A stretch of DNA of 34,838 nt from Verrucomicrobiota bacterium (lineage in GTDB: Bacteria; Verrucomicrobiota; Verrucomicrobiia; Opitutales; UBA953). Location of the stretch: positions 1 to 34,838 of the forward strand of contig JAPLTU010000080.1 in NCBI GenBank assembly GCA_026397965.1, given 5' to 3'. The position numbers were made by a program, and so were the translations under genes. Numbering within the stretch: position 1 is the stretch's first letter; the number at the start of each line of letters is the position of its first letter. Positions 25,746 through 34,593 of this stretch are shown in pieces. The notes under the pieces were generated by a model, which saw only the letters and a program-made list of their open reading frames with translations, did no database searches and was not told where the DNA came from.

Positions 25746-27668
25746 ATGCGTCATACTCTCTTAAGCCTCTTGGGTTGGTCGGCGATGGCCGCTCTGGGTT
25801 TCGCCCAAGCTCCCCCTCCGGATTCTTCCACCTCGGTCGACCATAAGAGCTCCACTGCCGAAGGTGGGGCAGATCGGGTCTTCAACGTGAACAGCGATTC
25901 CATGGATATGGACAACGGTACCATGCAATGGAAGGGGAAGACTTTTAATCTCGGCAGCTCGCGGGCGATGCGGGCCCGTTTTGAACGCTACTTAGCTTCA
26001 CCGACTTCCTCGGGCGACGTGAAAAAGTACACCGAAATCATGACTCAGATCGAGAAGCTTCTGGCGCCGAATGCCATCAGCGAGGCCAATTATTACGCCA
26101 ACCAGCAGCAGGCCTTTAACCTTCTGTTCCAAGCAGCTGAATATGAAATCGACGGCAATAACAGCCTCACCATCGCTTCTCAAGTTAAGAAAATCTGGAC
26201 GATGCGTTCCGAGCTGCGTCAAATCGAAATCACAAAAAATCAACTGGAAACCCTTCGCAAATCTCAAGAAGGGTTAATCATCAATCGGGCGGATCGCATC
26301 GAAGAAGCGAATGATGAACGTTCGCAGGCTCCGACCGGTAAGGGTAAGAACCCGCTCGCCAAGAGTGCTTCCGGGACCACTGAATTAGGCTACAAGGTAA
26401 AGGATGAAGCACGGACGCAGGCCGAGATCATCGCCAAGAACGCCGAAATGATGGCGCTGGGCTTGAAGGCGCAAATCGAATTCCAATCACAGATGGTCGG
26501 TTTCTTGTTAGCCCGCCGTTATCGTCACTGCACCGTCGCCACGGCTTTTTACCGCGTATTATTCAAGGGCTCGAATCAGAGCATCAAGGTTGGTGCCAAG
26601 GAGGTGAAGGAATTCTTCCCCGTTTCCGACTTCGTCCCGACCTTGGAGTCCATCGATACTTTGGCTCGTGAGGCGATGAATGACGTCACTACTGGCATGC
26701 GCACGGTGGATGATATGGTCAAGCAGGGTGAAATGTACGGAGCATTTGAGCGTCTGCAGGAAACTTATTTCTTAGGTGAATTTGAGCCTATCGTTATGGC
26801 TTACGAGCAAAGCAAAAAGCGCGAGATGCTCGAGCTTTGGCGGGACTTGCGCGAGCTGCAGCGCTTGGGCGACGAGCATGATCTCGGTAATGTTGAAGGG
26901 TATGTTAACAAGGTACGGGGTCGCGCACGCGACTTCCCCGGCGCTTCGATTCTTTCCAAGGTGAATAACGCGATCAACGCGGCCAATATGTCGTTACTCT
27001 CCGCGAAGCAGGCGGCCCTCACCGGCGATACGGCTAAGGCGGAATTCGCCCTCGAACGCGCGACCAAAATCTGGCCGCAAAACCCGGCCGTGAAGGAATT
27101 CGCCAATCAGGTCGTGAGCCGCCAAGACAAGCTTTCCCAAATGGTGCCGGAATTCGATCGCATCGTTTCCGAGAGCAAGTGGCGCGAAATCTTTAACAAG
27201 AAACTGGAATTCGCCTTGGCGCTCGCCCAAGACAAAGAGCGCTCTGAAAAACTTCGACAGATTATCAACCGGGTCGGTGAATTAGATGCCAATATCCAAA
27301 AAGCCTCGGTCTTGGCTTCGCAGAATAACCCTTACTTGGCTTGGGATGTGATCGTCGAAGCCAACCGGACTGAGAGCGATGACCTGGTCTTGGCGAAGAC
27401 GCGTTCGGATATCGCTCCGCTCGTCGCCGACTATGCCAAGCTGATCGCTCAGGCCGAGAAATTAGAAAAAGAGGGGAGTGAGGCCGCGGCTTTGACCGCA
27501 TGGCTTTCCGCTCAGGATCTGAATCCGGCCTCACCCGCTTGCGGTACCGCCGTTAAGCGCCTGGCCGTCCTGGTGGCGCAGAATGCCCCGGCTAAGGTCG
27601 TGGCCACCACGCCCGCGCCACCGTCTGCGCCCGCCGCGGATGAGGTTCCGGTGCCGCCACGCCGCTAA
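25746..27668 (+). CDS. Exported helical protein of unknown function (probable coiled coil with TPR-like end)
   Basis: The protein has 640 residues with a signal peptide (MRHTLLSLLGWSAMAALGFAQA). A short beta-type motif follows (MDMDNGTMQWKGKTFNLGSS). Nearly all the rest is predicted helical from its heptad-like Leu/Ile/Ala pattern: charged helices around ARFERYLASP, KKIWTMRSELRQIEITKNQL and LGLKAQIEFQSQMVGFLLARR, then paired-helix repeats in the last 250 residues (AKQAALTGDTAKAEFALERA then IWPQNPAVKEFA) that resemble TPR units. It ends in a Pro/Ala-rich tail. No enzyme motif is visible. It is likely a periplasmic scaffold partnered with the small anchored protein just upstream. It ends 3 bases from the convergent MBL-fold gene. 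Confidence 0.8.
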   Translation: MRHTLLSLLGWSAMAALGFAQAPPPDSSTSVDHKSSTAEGGADRVFNVNSDSMDMDNGTMQWKGKTFNLGSSRAMRARFERYLASPTSSGDVKKYTEIMTQIEKLLAPNAISEANYYANQQQAFNLLFQAAEYEIDGNNSLTIASQVKKIWTMRSELRQIEITKNQLETLRKSQEGLIINRADRIEEANDERSQAPTGKGKNPLAKSASGTTELGYKVKDEARTQAEIIAKNAEMMALGLKAQIEFQSQMVGFLLARRYRHCTVATAFYRVLFKGSNQSIKVGAKEVKEFFPVSDFVPTLESIDTLAREAMNDVTTGMRTVDDMVKQGEMYGAFERLQETYFLGEFEPIVMAYEQSKKREMLELWRDLRELQRLGDEHDLGNVEGYVNKVRGRARDFPGASILSKVNNAINAANMSLLSAKQAALTGDTAKAEFALERATKIWPQNPAVKEFANQVVSRQDKLSQMVPEFDRIVSESKWREIFNKKLEFALALAQDKERSEKLRQIINRVGELDANIQKASVLASQNNPYLAWDVIVEANRTESDDLVLAKTRSDIAPLVADYAKLIAQAEKLEKEGSEAAALTAWLSAQDLNPASPACGTAVKRLAVLVAQNAPAKVVATTPAPPSAPAADEVPVPPRR

Positions 27669-27671
27669 GGC

Positions 27672-28466
27672 TTAGCGGAGGCTGACGGGGTTGTCTTCGA
27701 GCGGATCGATGACCGTGACGCGCAAGTCAGTCTTGTGCGCACGGACTTCGTTCATGAGCGCTTCGACGATCGTCGGGCGGTTGCATTCCTTGCTCAGGTG
27801 GCCGAGGTAGAGCTCGGTCGCTTGCCATTCGCGCAGCCCTAAGAGCAGATCGCGGGCCGCAATATTCGAAAGGTGTCCGAAGTTTCCGCGGATACGTTGT
27901 TTGAGGTGTTGAGGGCGGCCGGAGGCGTCAAGCATCTCGTCGTCATAGTTGGCTTCCAGTACCAAGATGTCAGCGAGGGCGACATGATGGCGGATGACCT
28001 CGGTGGCATGGCCCAGATCGGTGAGCCAGGTCACCCGACGGGCAGGGCAGGCATCGGCGGCGGGGCAATCGACGGCGAAGCCTACGGGATCAGCGGCATC
28101 GTGGGGGATGGGAATGGAAGTGATCTGATGGCCGCGGAATTCGAACGTCGTGCCCGTTTCGAAGATTTGCCAATCGGGGCGAACTTTAAGCGCACCTTGG
28201 AGGCGGCGAGCCGTCTCGCGGTTGGCGAAGACTTTTAACGCCGGGTTCTGTCGAATCAGGGCGGCGAGGCCGATGCAGTGGTCGGAATGCTCGTGGGTGA
28301 TGAAGACCGCATCGATGGAGCGCGCATCGAGGCTTAGTTTAGCCAAAGCGGCCTCGAGCCGAGGGCCTTGGAAGCCCGCATCCAGCATCAGACGCACGCC
28401 ATTGGTTTCGATAACCGAACAGTTGCCCGAGCTGCTTGTTCCAAGGATGTGAAAGGCGAAAGACAT
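27672..28466 (-). CDS. MBL-fold metallo-hydrolase, YycJ/WalJ-like
   Basis: The protein has 264 residues from the ATG at 28466. The frame stays open to 28577, but the metallo-beta-lactamase fold begins directly at MSFAFHILGTSSSGNCSVI, so the shorter start is right. Metal-binding motifs are THEHSDHCIGL (HxHxDH), a His in IPIPHDAADPVGF, Asp in LTDLGHAT, and His in NFGHLSN and LYLGHLSKECNRP. The pattern, including the SSGNC opening, matches YycJ/WalJ-type proteins, cytosolic MBL hydrolases thought to act on nucleic acid. The exact substrate is unknown. It is divergent from glgC, with 109 bases between. Confidence 0.88.
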   Translation of the reverse strand: MSFAFHILGTSSSGNCSVIETNGVRLMLDAGFQGPRLEAALAKLSLDARSIDAVFITHEHSDHCIGLAALIRQNPALKVFANRETARRLQGALKVRPDWQIFETGTTFEFRGHQITSIPIPHDAADPVGFAVDCPAADACPARRVTWLTDLGHATEVIRHHVALADILVLEANYDDEMLDASGRPQHLKQRIRGNFGHLSNIAARDLLLGLREWQATELYLGHLSKECNRPTIVEALMNEVRAHKTDLRVTVIDPLEDNPVSLR

Positions 28467-28575
28467 GCGACAGAGGCCGATGCAACCCGCCCTTGGTCCG
28501 CCCTTCAAGCCACCATTCGCCCTTTTCCGCTTGAGGCAGGTCGGGGTAGGAGGGAAAGTAGGCGCCCCTCCCACC

Positions 28576-29871
28576 ATGCCGTCCCTTCCTCGCGTTATCA
28601 GTATTATTATGGGTGGTGGTCGAGGCTCGCGCCTTTATCCCCTGACGAAGGACCGTTGTAAGCCGGCTGTGCCGCTGGCGAGCAACTACCGCTTGGTCGA
28701 TATCCCGATCAGCAATTGTCTGAATTCCGGCTTCAACCAGATTTTCGTCCTCACGCAGTTCAACACCGCTTCGCTGCATAAGCATATCCAGCAAACTTAT
28801 AAGTTCGATGGTTTCGGCCGCGGCTTCGTCGATATCTTGGCCGCCGAGCAGACGGGTGATAAAGAAACGTGGTATCAAGGCACGGCGGACGCGGTGCGTC
28901 AGAATCTCCACCACTATAATTTGAAGGACGAGGATCTGGTGCTGATCCTTTCGGGCGATCAATTGTACCGCCTCGATTTCGATGAACTGGCCCGTCAGCA
29001 CATGGAGAACGCTGCCGATATCACCATCGCGGCCAAGGCCATGCCTTCAGATCAAGTCTCGGCGCTGGGTGTCATGCGCGTGAATCCTGATCTGCGCATC
29101 GTCGAGTTCGTCGAAAAGCCGAACGATCCAGCCGTCATTTCTTCGTTGGTGTTGGGTGGCGCTCCGCGCGCCCGTCTTTCGGATAAGTCGAATCGTGACT
29201 ACTGCCTGGCCTCCATGGGCATTTATATGTTCTCGGGCAAGGTGATGCGCGAGGCCCTGGCTGACCATTCCCAGACTGATTTCGGCAAGGAAGTAATCCC
29301 GGCCCTGCTAGCGTCGAAGCGCATGATGGCCTATGTTTTTGACGGTTACTGGGAAGACATCGGTACCGTAGGTTCTTTCTGGGAATGTAATCTGACGCTG
29401 ACCGATCCGGTGCCCCCGTTCGATTTCTTTGACGGACAGAATCCGGTCTATACCCATGCCCGCTACTTGCCGCCGGCGAAGTTGAACGGTGCCCGGGCCC
29501 ATCGAGTCTTGATGGCTGACGGTTCCATCGTCGACGACTCTGAACTCGATCGTTGCGTGATCGGCATCCGTTCTGTCGTTCGTGCCGGTTCCCGCCTTGA
29601 GAATGTGGTTATGATGGGGGCCGACTTTTTTGAGCGTCCCAACGACTTAGTAAAGAATCACGGGCTCGGGCGTCCGGATGTCGGCGTGGGTAAAAATTGT
29701 CTCATTCGTAATGCGATTATTGATAAGAATGCGCGGATTGGTGATGGTTGTCGCTTGGCGCCTACGGGTTTGCCTGAGAAGTGGGAGACCGATGCGCTCT
29801 TCGTGCGCGACGGCGTGATCGTCGTGAAGAAGGAGGCCGTAGTGCCTCCCGGCACGATCGTCGGCGAATGA
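28576..29871 (+). CDS. glgC: Glucose-1-phosphate adenylyltransferase
   Basis: The protein has 431 residues from the ATG at 28576; upstream in-frame codons overlap the divergent gene's leader and are not family sequence. The enzyme makes ADP-glucose from ATP and glucose-1-phosphate, the committed step of glycogen synthesis. Motifs are IIMGGGRGSRLYPLTKDRCKPAVPL, YRLVDIPISNCLNSG, the WYQGTADAVRQN loop, LSGDQLYRLDF, VEFVEKPNDP and YWEDIGTVGSF. A left-handed beta-helix at the C terminus (GVGKNCLIRNAIIDKNARIGDG) completes it. The sequence resembles the plant/cyanobacterial branch more than E. coli GlgC. The stop overlaps the next start (ATGA), so translation is coupled. Allosteric residues cannot be judged by eye. 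Confidence 0.95.
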   Translation: MPSLPRVISIIMGGGRGSRLYPLTKDRCKPAVPLASNYRLVDIPISNCLNSGFNQIFVLTQFNTASLHKHIQQTYKFDGFGRGFVDILAAEQTGDKETWYQGTADAVRQNLHHYNLKDEDLVLILSGDQLYRLDFDELARQHMENAADITIAAKAMPSDQVSALGVMRVNPDLRIVEFVEKPNDPAVISSLVLGGAPRARLSDKSNRDYCLASMGIYMFSGKVMREALADHSQTDFGKEVIPALLASKRMMAYVFDGYWEDIGTVGSFWECNLTLTDPVPPFDFFDGQNPVYTHARYLPPAKLNGARAHRVLMADGSIVDDSELDRCVIGIRSVVRAGSRLENVVMMGADFFERPNDLVKNHGLGRPDVGVGKNCLIRNAIIDKNARIGDGCRLAPTGLPEKWETDALFVRDGVIVVKKEAVVPPGTIVGE

Positions 29872-30923
29872 AGACTTTTGGGCGTACCTACTGGTTTACT
29901 TGGGCCTTCTTGGTCTTAGCGGCGGCGCTGACAGGCGTGGCCTCCTTGAAGGACGCCTTTTTCGGCGGGCTTGTGGCGGCGATGTTCTCGACGGCTTTGA
30001 CGCGAGTTTACGCCCGCTCGGGCTTGAGTTTTGCGCCGCTGATCGGCGCGGCTGCCGGTGCCATCTGGGTTTTGCTGATGTTGCTGAAGAGCAAGTGGTG
30101 GGGGTATGCCGAGGATTACGAACAAGCCTCGTGGACGCTGGGCGTAGATATTTCAGTCCACGCCGCCGGTTTCGCGGGGGCAGGACTGATGACCGCCTTA
30201 CTTTCGAGGTTATCATTAGGTCGGGCGGCGTTGGCCGGCTTTGCGCTCGCGGCCGCCATGACGGCGATTCCTTACGGGTTCATTGCCTGGGTGGATCATC
30301 GAGTCGCGGGCCCCGTGGAGGTTGTCTTATTGGTCTCGACGGAAGTGGGCTCCGATCGAGGTCCCTATCGCGCGCCGGGTGCCGTGTTGGCCCAATTAAG
30401 CTCCGAAGAAATCAAAGAACTGAAGCAGAACCTCTTAGTGGTGTCGGGGCCGAGTGGAGATGAGGTCATCGATGAACAAGGCCGCCGTTATTGGCCCTTA
30501 TGGCGTCGTCGCTTGATTTACCCAGGTAACCCGGGAGGTCCGGTCCGCACTGCAATCGTTATTTTACCTCCGGATGTGATTAGTCGTGAGGCTTGGAGCT
30601 TTCCGTTAAGCCTATCTCCGTCGGGGGTGCAGGTGGCTTATTTAAGTTTAGGCCAAAAGGTGACCGCGATGAATAAAGCGGTGAGCCAAGCGGTGATACT
30701 CAAAGTCGCCTCGGAAACAAAGAGCGAGGCGTCGACCGTCACCGTAAATGTAATCAGTCTCGAAGTTTCCCGCTCTTCTCCGGTCGGGAGTTTTTACAGC
30801 CCCGTTGCGGCTCGAAGTTTTCCCGCCGCCTTTGCGCGGGCGCCGGTGATAGTGTCGCCCGTGATCAAGAAAGACCTGATACGTCATCCGAGCTTCGATA
30901 CCCCAACTGAAGCGGTTAAGTAG
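29868..30923 (+). CDS. Membrane protein of unknown function, coupled to glgC
   Basis: The protein has 351 residues from the ATG at 29868, which overlaps the glgC stop by four bases. A frame extending back to 29781 lies within glgC and is not used. The N-terminal half has about four membrane segments (YWFTWAFLVLAAALTG, FFGGLVAAMFSTALTRV, FAPLIGAAAGAIWVLLMLL, LGRAALAGFALAAAM). The C-terminal 200 residues look like a soluble beta-rich domain (VEVVLLVSTEVG, RTAIVILPPDVIS, VILKVASETKSEASTVTVNVISLEVS). I recognise no family. Its last 8 bases overlap the 3' end of the convergent ABC gene. A link with glycogen is suggested only by position. Confidence 0.75.
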   Translation: MKTFGRTYWFTWAFLVLAAALTGVASLKDAFFGGLVAAMFSTALTRVYARSGLSFAPLIGAAAGAIWVLLMLLKSKWWGYAEDYEQASWTLGVDISVHAAGFAGAGLMTALLSRLSLGRAALAGFALAAAMTAIPYGFIAWVDHRVAGPVEVVLLVSTEVGSDRGPYRAPGAVLAQLSSEEIKELKQNLLVVSGPSGDEVIDEQGRRYWPLWRRRLIYPGNPGGPVRTAIVILPPDVISREAWSFPLSLSPSGVQVAYLSLGQKVTAMNKAVSQAVILKVASETKSEASTVTVNVISLEVSRSSPVGSFYSPVAARSFPAAFARAPVIVSPVIKKDLIRHPSFDTPTEAVK

Positions 30924-32724
30924 TCGAGCTGAGGAAGTCGCGATGGAGTCCAGCGTAAACTCCGTTGCTGGCGAGCAGAGAGTCATGCGTGCCGCGTTCG
31001 ACAATTTTACCGTGGTCGAGGACGAGCACTTGATCGGCCTTACGGATGGTGCTCAAGCGATGGGCGACGACGAAGCTGGTGCGACCTTGCATCAGGCGGG
31101 CGAGGGCGAGTTGTAGGCGCGATTCCGTCAGCGTATCCACGGCGCTGGTCGCTTCGTCGAGCACGAGGATGCGGGGGTTGGCCAGGAGCGCGCGGGCAAA
31201 GGCGACGAGTTGTTGTTGGCCCAGCGAGAGACCCCGGCCTTTTTCAGAAACCTCGGTATGGATGCCCTTGGGCAGGTCTTCAATGAGATCGAGACAGGCA
31301 AGATCGCGGAAGGTTTGGCGTATTTCTTCGTCGCTGGCATCGGGTCGGGCGGACTTGACGTTGTCGGCGATGGTGCCCGCAAAAAGGAAGTTTTGCTGGA
31401 AGACAAAACCGGTTTGCCGCCGTAAAGACGCTTGGCGGATATCCGCGAGATCGAGGCCGTCGACGAGCACTTGACCGCTCAAGGGCAGCTGGAATTTCGC
31501 AAGCAAACCGACGATGGTAGATTTACCGGAGCCGGTGTGTCCGACCAGTGCGATGACCTGGCCGGGTTGGCTGATGAAAGAGATACCATGAAGGACGGGT
31601 CGATCACGTTCGTAAGCGAAAGTAACCTCTCGGAATTCAACGTGTCCATTGAGCGGGGGGCATTCGGCGGCGTCCGCTTTATCCGTCCAAGACGGTGCAG
31701 TGTCGAGGAGGCGGAAGTAACGTTCGGCCCCGGCCATGGCCAAGGTGGCTTCAGATAACTGAGTTCCGATGATGGTAATCGGGGCGAAGAAAAGTTCGGC
31801 AAGGAAGAAGAATGTCACCAGATCGCCGACGCCGGTGCCCGACCCTGAAAGTGCCGCCCAGCCACCCACCCCCACGAGGGCCGCGAGGAAGGCTTGGGCG
31901 TTTAGTTCCAATAATGGCAGGTAAAGCGCGCTGAGGCTGGCGGTCTTGACCACATGCCCGGCAAGGGTTTGCACCAAGCGGGTGAAGATGCCGGCATTGG
32001 TGTCTTCGCGGGCAAAGCCTTGCGTGACGCGAATGCCTTGGACGGTTTCGGCCAAGGCGGAAGTGACCCGGGAAAAGCTCTCTTGTTGCACTCGCGAGGC
32101 GTGCAGAATCTTGCCTCGAAAAAAGCCATGAACGAGTAAGAGGCACGGTACGAGCGCGAGGAGTACCAGGAAAAGCTGGGGGTTCACCCAGAGCATCAGG
32201 CCGGCGGCGCACGTCATTTGGCCCAGAGAGACGACGGTAATGAAGAAGTTGTTTTGAATCCCGTTTCGCATCGCTTCGATGTCAGAAATCATCCGGCTGA
32301 TTAGGCTGCCATGACGGCGTGCGTGGAAAAAGGCGAGCGGTTGGGTCAGCAATTGCTGCATCAGTTTATCGCGGAGGTCGCGGAGGACGGCTTCGCCAAT
32401 CTGGTGCGCGAGACGGATACGCCAATACAGGGCGACTTCGCCTAAGAGCACTGCGGCTGCGAAGATAATCAACCAGCGGAAAGTTTCAGCGGTATCGCCC
32501 GCCGTTACCGGACCTTTGATGATATGGGCGACAATCCAGGCGAACGTTGGCAGGGCGATGGCACGGAATGCGCAGAGCCAAAGCAACGCATTACGCTGAC
32601 GACGGTGGGGGGCGGTAAACGACAGGAGGCGACCGATGGTCGACCAGCGCAAGGGCAGCCGGTCAGGTTCTTCCTCGTCGGCGCGGGTGCGTTTGACCGC
32701 GATTTCCAAGCGATCTTTACTCAT
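30916..32724 (-). CDS. ABC exporter subunit with the catalytic Glu and a degenerate signature
   Basis: The protein has 602 residues: a six-helix type-IV exporter membrane domain (residues about 30-330, with LAFFHARRHGSLISRMISDIEAMR as the coupling region), then the ATPase domain. Walker A is GHTGSGKST (395-403), the Q-loop QQNFLFAGTIADNV, and Walker B VLDEATSAVD with catalytic Glu524. The switch His is in VAHRLSTI. The signature is LSLGQ (499-503) instead of LSGGQ. Its start overlaps the stop of the upstream ABC gene by four bases (ATGA). Together they fit a heterodimeric MsbA-like exporter such as the TM287/288 or BmrCD type. The exported compound is unknown. Confidence 0.92.
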   Translation of the reverse strand: MSKDRLEIAVKRTRADEEEPDRLPLRWSTIGRLLSFTAPHRRQRNALLWLCAFRAIALPTFAWIVAHIIKGPVTAGDTAETFRWLIIFAAAVLLGEVALYWRIRLAHQIGEAVLRDLRDKLMQQLLTQPLAFFHARRHGSLISRMISDIEAMRNGIQNNFFITVVSLGQMTCAAGLMLWVNPQLFLVLLALVPCLLLVHGFFRGKILHASRVQQESFSRVTSALAETVQGIRVTQGFAREDTNAGIFTRLVQTLAGHVVKTASLSALYLPLLELNAQAFLAALVGVGGWAALSGSGTGVGDLVTFFFLAELFFAPITIIGTQLSEATLAMAGAERYFRLLDTAPSWTDKADAAECPPLNGHVEFREVTFAYERDRPVLHGISFISQPGQVIALVGHTGSGKSTIVGLLAKFQLPLSGQVLVDGLDLADIRQASLRRQTGFVFQQNFLFAGTIADNVKSARPDASDEEIRQTFRDLACLDLIEDLPKGIHTEVSEKGRGLSLGQQQLVAFARALLANPRILVLDEATSAVDTLTESRLQLALARLMQGRTSFVVAHRLSTIRKADQVLVLDHGKIVERGTHDSLLASNGVYAGLHRDFLSSTT

Positions 32725-34550
32725 GCGGCTTCGCCCTCCGACTGAATCAATATCGCCCGCCGATAGTGCCCGTCTTGTCCCATGAGCTCGGCGTGGGTGC
32801 CTGTCTGGATAAGGCGGCCATGGTCGAGGACAAGGATGAGATCAGCCCGTCGAAGCGTGCTCAGACGATGGGCGACGATGAAGGTGGTACGGCCTTCCAT
32901 GGCGGACTCCATGGCCTCCATGATTTCCTTTTCGGTTTCGGGATCGATGGCCGAGGTCGGATCATCCAAGAGGAGGACCGTGGGCTCGAGCAGTAAGGCA
33001 CGGGCGATCGCGAGCCGTTGACGTTGGCCGCCCGAGAGATTGACTCCGCCTTCGCCCAGGTGCGTTTCATAACCCTCCGGTAGGGCGATGATGAAGGCAT
33101 GCGCGCCCGCGATACGTGCTGCGCGTTCGATTCGTCCCTGACTGGCGTCGGGGTGTCCGAAGGCGATATTGGCGGCGATGGTATTCGAGAAAAGAAAGTT
33201 TTCCTGAAAAACCATGCCTACTTGGCGGCGTAATTCGGTGAGGGGTAGCGTGCGGACATCATGCCCGTCCAAAGTCACGGAGCCCGTGCGTGGATCATAG
33301 AAACGAGGAATCAGTGAAAGCAGCGCCGATTTTCCAGCTCCCGTGGCGCCCGCGATGGCAATCCGTTGTCCGGGCCGGGCGACGAAACTAATATCCCGCA
33401 GGACCGTGTTATTGTCCTTGAATTCAAAAGTCACGTTTTCAAAGCAAATCTTGCCGAGAAAACGACCCGGGGAACGAGCTCCCGGGGGAGAGGCGACGCC
33501 CGGGTCGGTATCGAGGATTTCAAAAATCCGTTTGGCGCCGGCCAATGAAACTTGGGCGTTATCGACCACCGCTGCCAACGTCGTGACTTGTGCGGAAAAT
33601 AACTGGAGGAGGCCGGCGAACGCCACCAGGCCGGTTCCTAGGGAAATCTCACCCCGGGAGACCATCCATCCGCCATAGCCGATGAGAATGGCCATCGAGA
33701 GGCGATTGAGGCCATCGATGGTGGGCCAAAAGAGGGCGACCTCGCCGAATACTTTCCTCTTTTGGGATCGGATGGCTTGGGTCCAACCCTTGAAGCGTTC
33801 CATGATGCGTGGCTCCAAGGAGAAGCCTTTGACGACTTGGATGCCTTGGACGTTTTCAGAAAAACCCAAGACCATCCGGTCCATCAGGTCACGATTTTCT
33901 TCATAAGCTGGCCGGACCTTGTTAGAAAACCTGATCGCAAACCAAGCTTGGAAGGGCAGGACCGTGAGGCAGGCTAGGGTCAGGCGCCAATCCGTTCGGA
34001 ACATGTAAATCGAGCAGGCGATGAGCGTGACCACGATGATGGCCAGTTGAAGTAAGACGCCTTCGATGAAAATCCGCACCGCATGCGCATCGGAGGTGAC
34101 TCGGTTGATGATTGAACCGCTGGCGTTGGAATCAAAGAACCGGAAACTAAGTTGCTGCAGCTTGGCGAAGACTTGGGCTCGGAGATTGAAGACGATGCGA
34201 CCGTGCAAGAAGCGTACCGAGATGAGCCCAAAAATAAAAGCCAGGGTGGCACGGAGCAGGGCGGAGACAAGAATACCGCCGGCCAACCACCAGACGACCG
34301 AAGTTTCGGCGGTGTCTTGCGGAATAAAGAAAGGTAGCTGGGGTGCGGCGACGGCTGGGTCGGCGCAATGGCGCAAGTAATCGATGGCGATACCTGTCAA
34401 GGCGAACACCCCCACGGTAAGGAAGACCAAGAGGAGCTGCAGGCTCAGTAGCTGCAGGCAATCGGCACGGTAAGACCAGGCGATGCCTAAGAGCCGTCGC
34501 AGAGTTTGATCGCGACCTTCAGCTGGGGGATGATCGGCGTGGGCGGACAT
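32721..34550 (-). CDS. ABC exporter subunit with a degenerate Walker B (Asp for catalytic Glu)
   Basis: The protein has 609 residues with the same six-helix plus ATPase layout as its partner. Walker A is GATGAGKSA (401-409), the Q-loop QENFLFSNTIAANIAFG, and the signature intact NLSGGQRQR (LSGGQ at 505-509). Walker B reads LLLDDPTSAIDP, so the catalytic Glu is Asp530. The switch His is in VAHRLSTLRRAD. It is the first gene of the pair, and its stop overlaps the start of the second. One degenerate ATP site arises where this Asp meets the partner's LSLGQ, as in known heterodimeric exporters. The ATG at 34550 follows a weakly purine-rich leader, and another ATG slightly upstream is out of frame. 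Confidence 0.92.
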   Translation of the reverse strand: MSAHADHPPAEGRDQTLRRLLGIAWSYRADCLQLLSLQLLLVFLTVGVFALTGIAIDYLRHCADPAVAAPQLPFFIPQDTAETSVVWWLAGGILVSALLRATLAFIFGLISVRFLHGRIVFNLRAQVFAKLQQLSFRFFDSNASGSIINRVTSDAHAVRIFIEGVLLQLAIIVVTLIACSIYMFRTDWRLTLACLTVLPFQAWFAIRFSNKVRPAYEENRDLMDRMVLGFSENVQGIQVVKGFSLEPRIMERFKGWTQAIRSQKRKVFGEVALFWPTIDGLNRLSMAILIGYGGWMVSRGEISLGTGLVAFAGLLQLFSAQVTTLAAVVDNAQVSLAGAKRIFEILDTDPGVASPPGARSPGRFLGKICFENVTFEFKDNNTVLRDISFVARPGQRIAIAGATGAGKSALLSLIPRFYDPRTGSVTLDGHDVRTLPLTELRRQVGMVFQENFLFSNTIAANIAFGHPDASQGRIERAARIAGAHAFIIALPEGYETHLGEGGVNLSGGQRQRLAIARALLLEPTVLLLDDPTSAIDPETEKEIMEAMESAMEGRTTFIVAHRLSTLRRADLILVLDHGRLIQTGTHAELMGQDGHYRRAILIQSEGEAA

Positions 34551-34593
34551 GCGTCGACATTCGCCTCGCCTTGGGGCGATGGCGAACGGCTCG

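Noticed and set aside
28466-28577. Longer N-terminal forms of both the MBL-fold gene and glgC, which would overlap each other
   Set aside because: The added residues are basic/Pro-rich, unlike either family, and both conserved folds begin at the inner ATGs. The 109 bases are an ordinary divergent promoter region.
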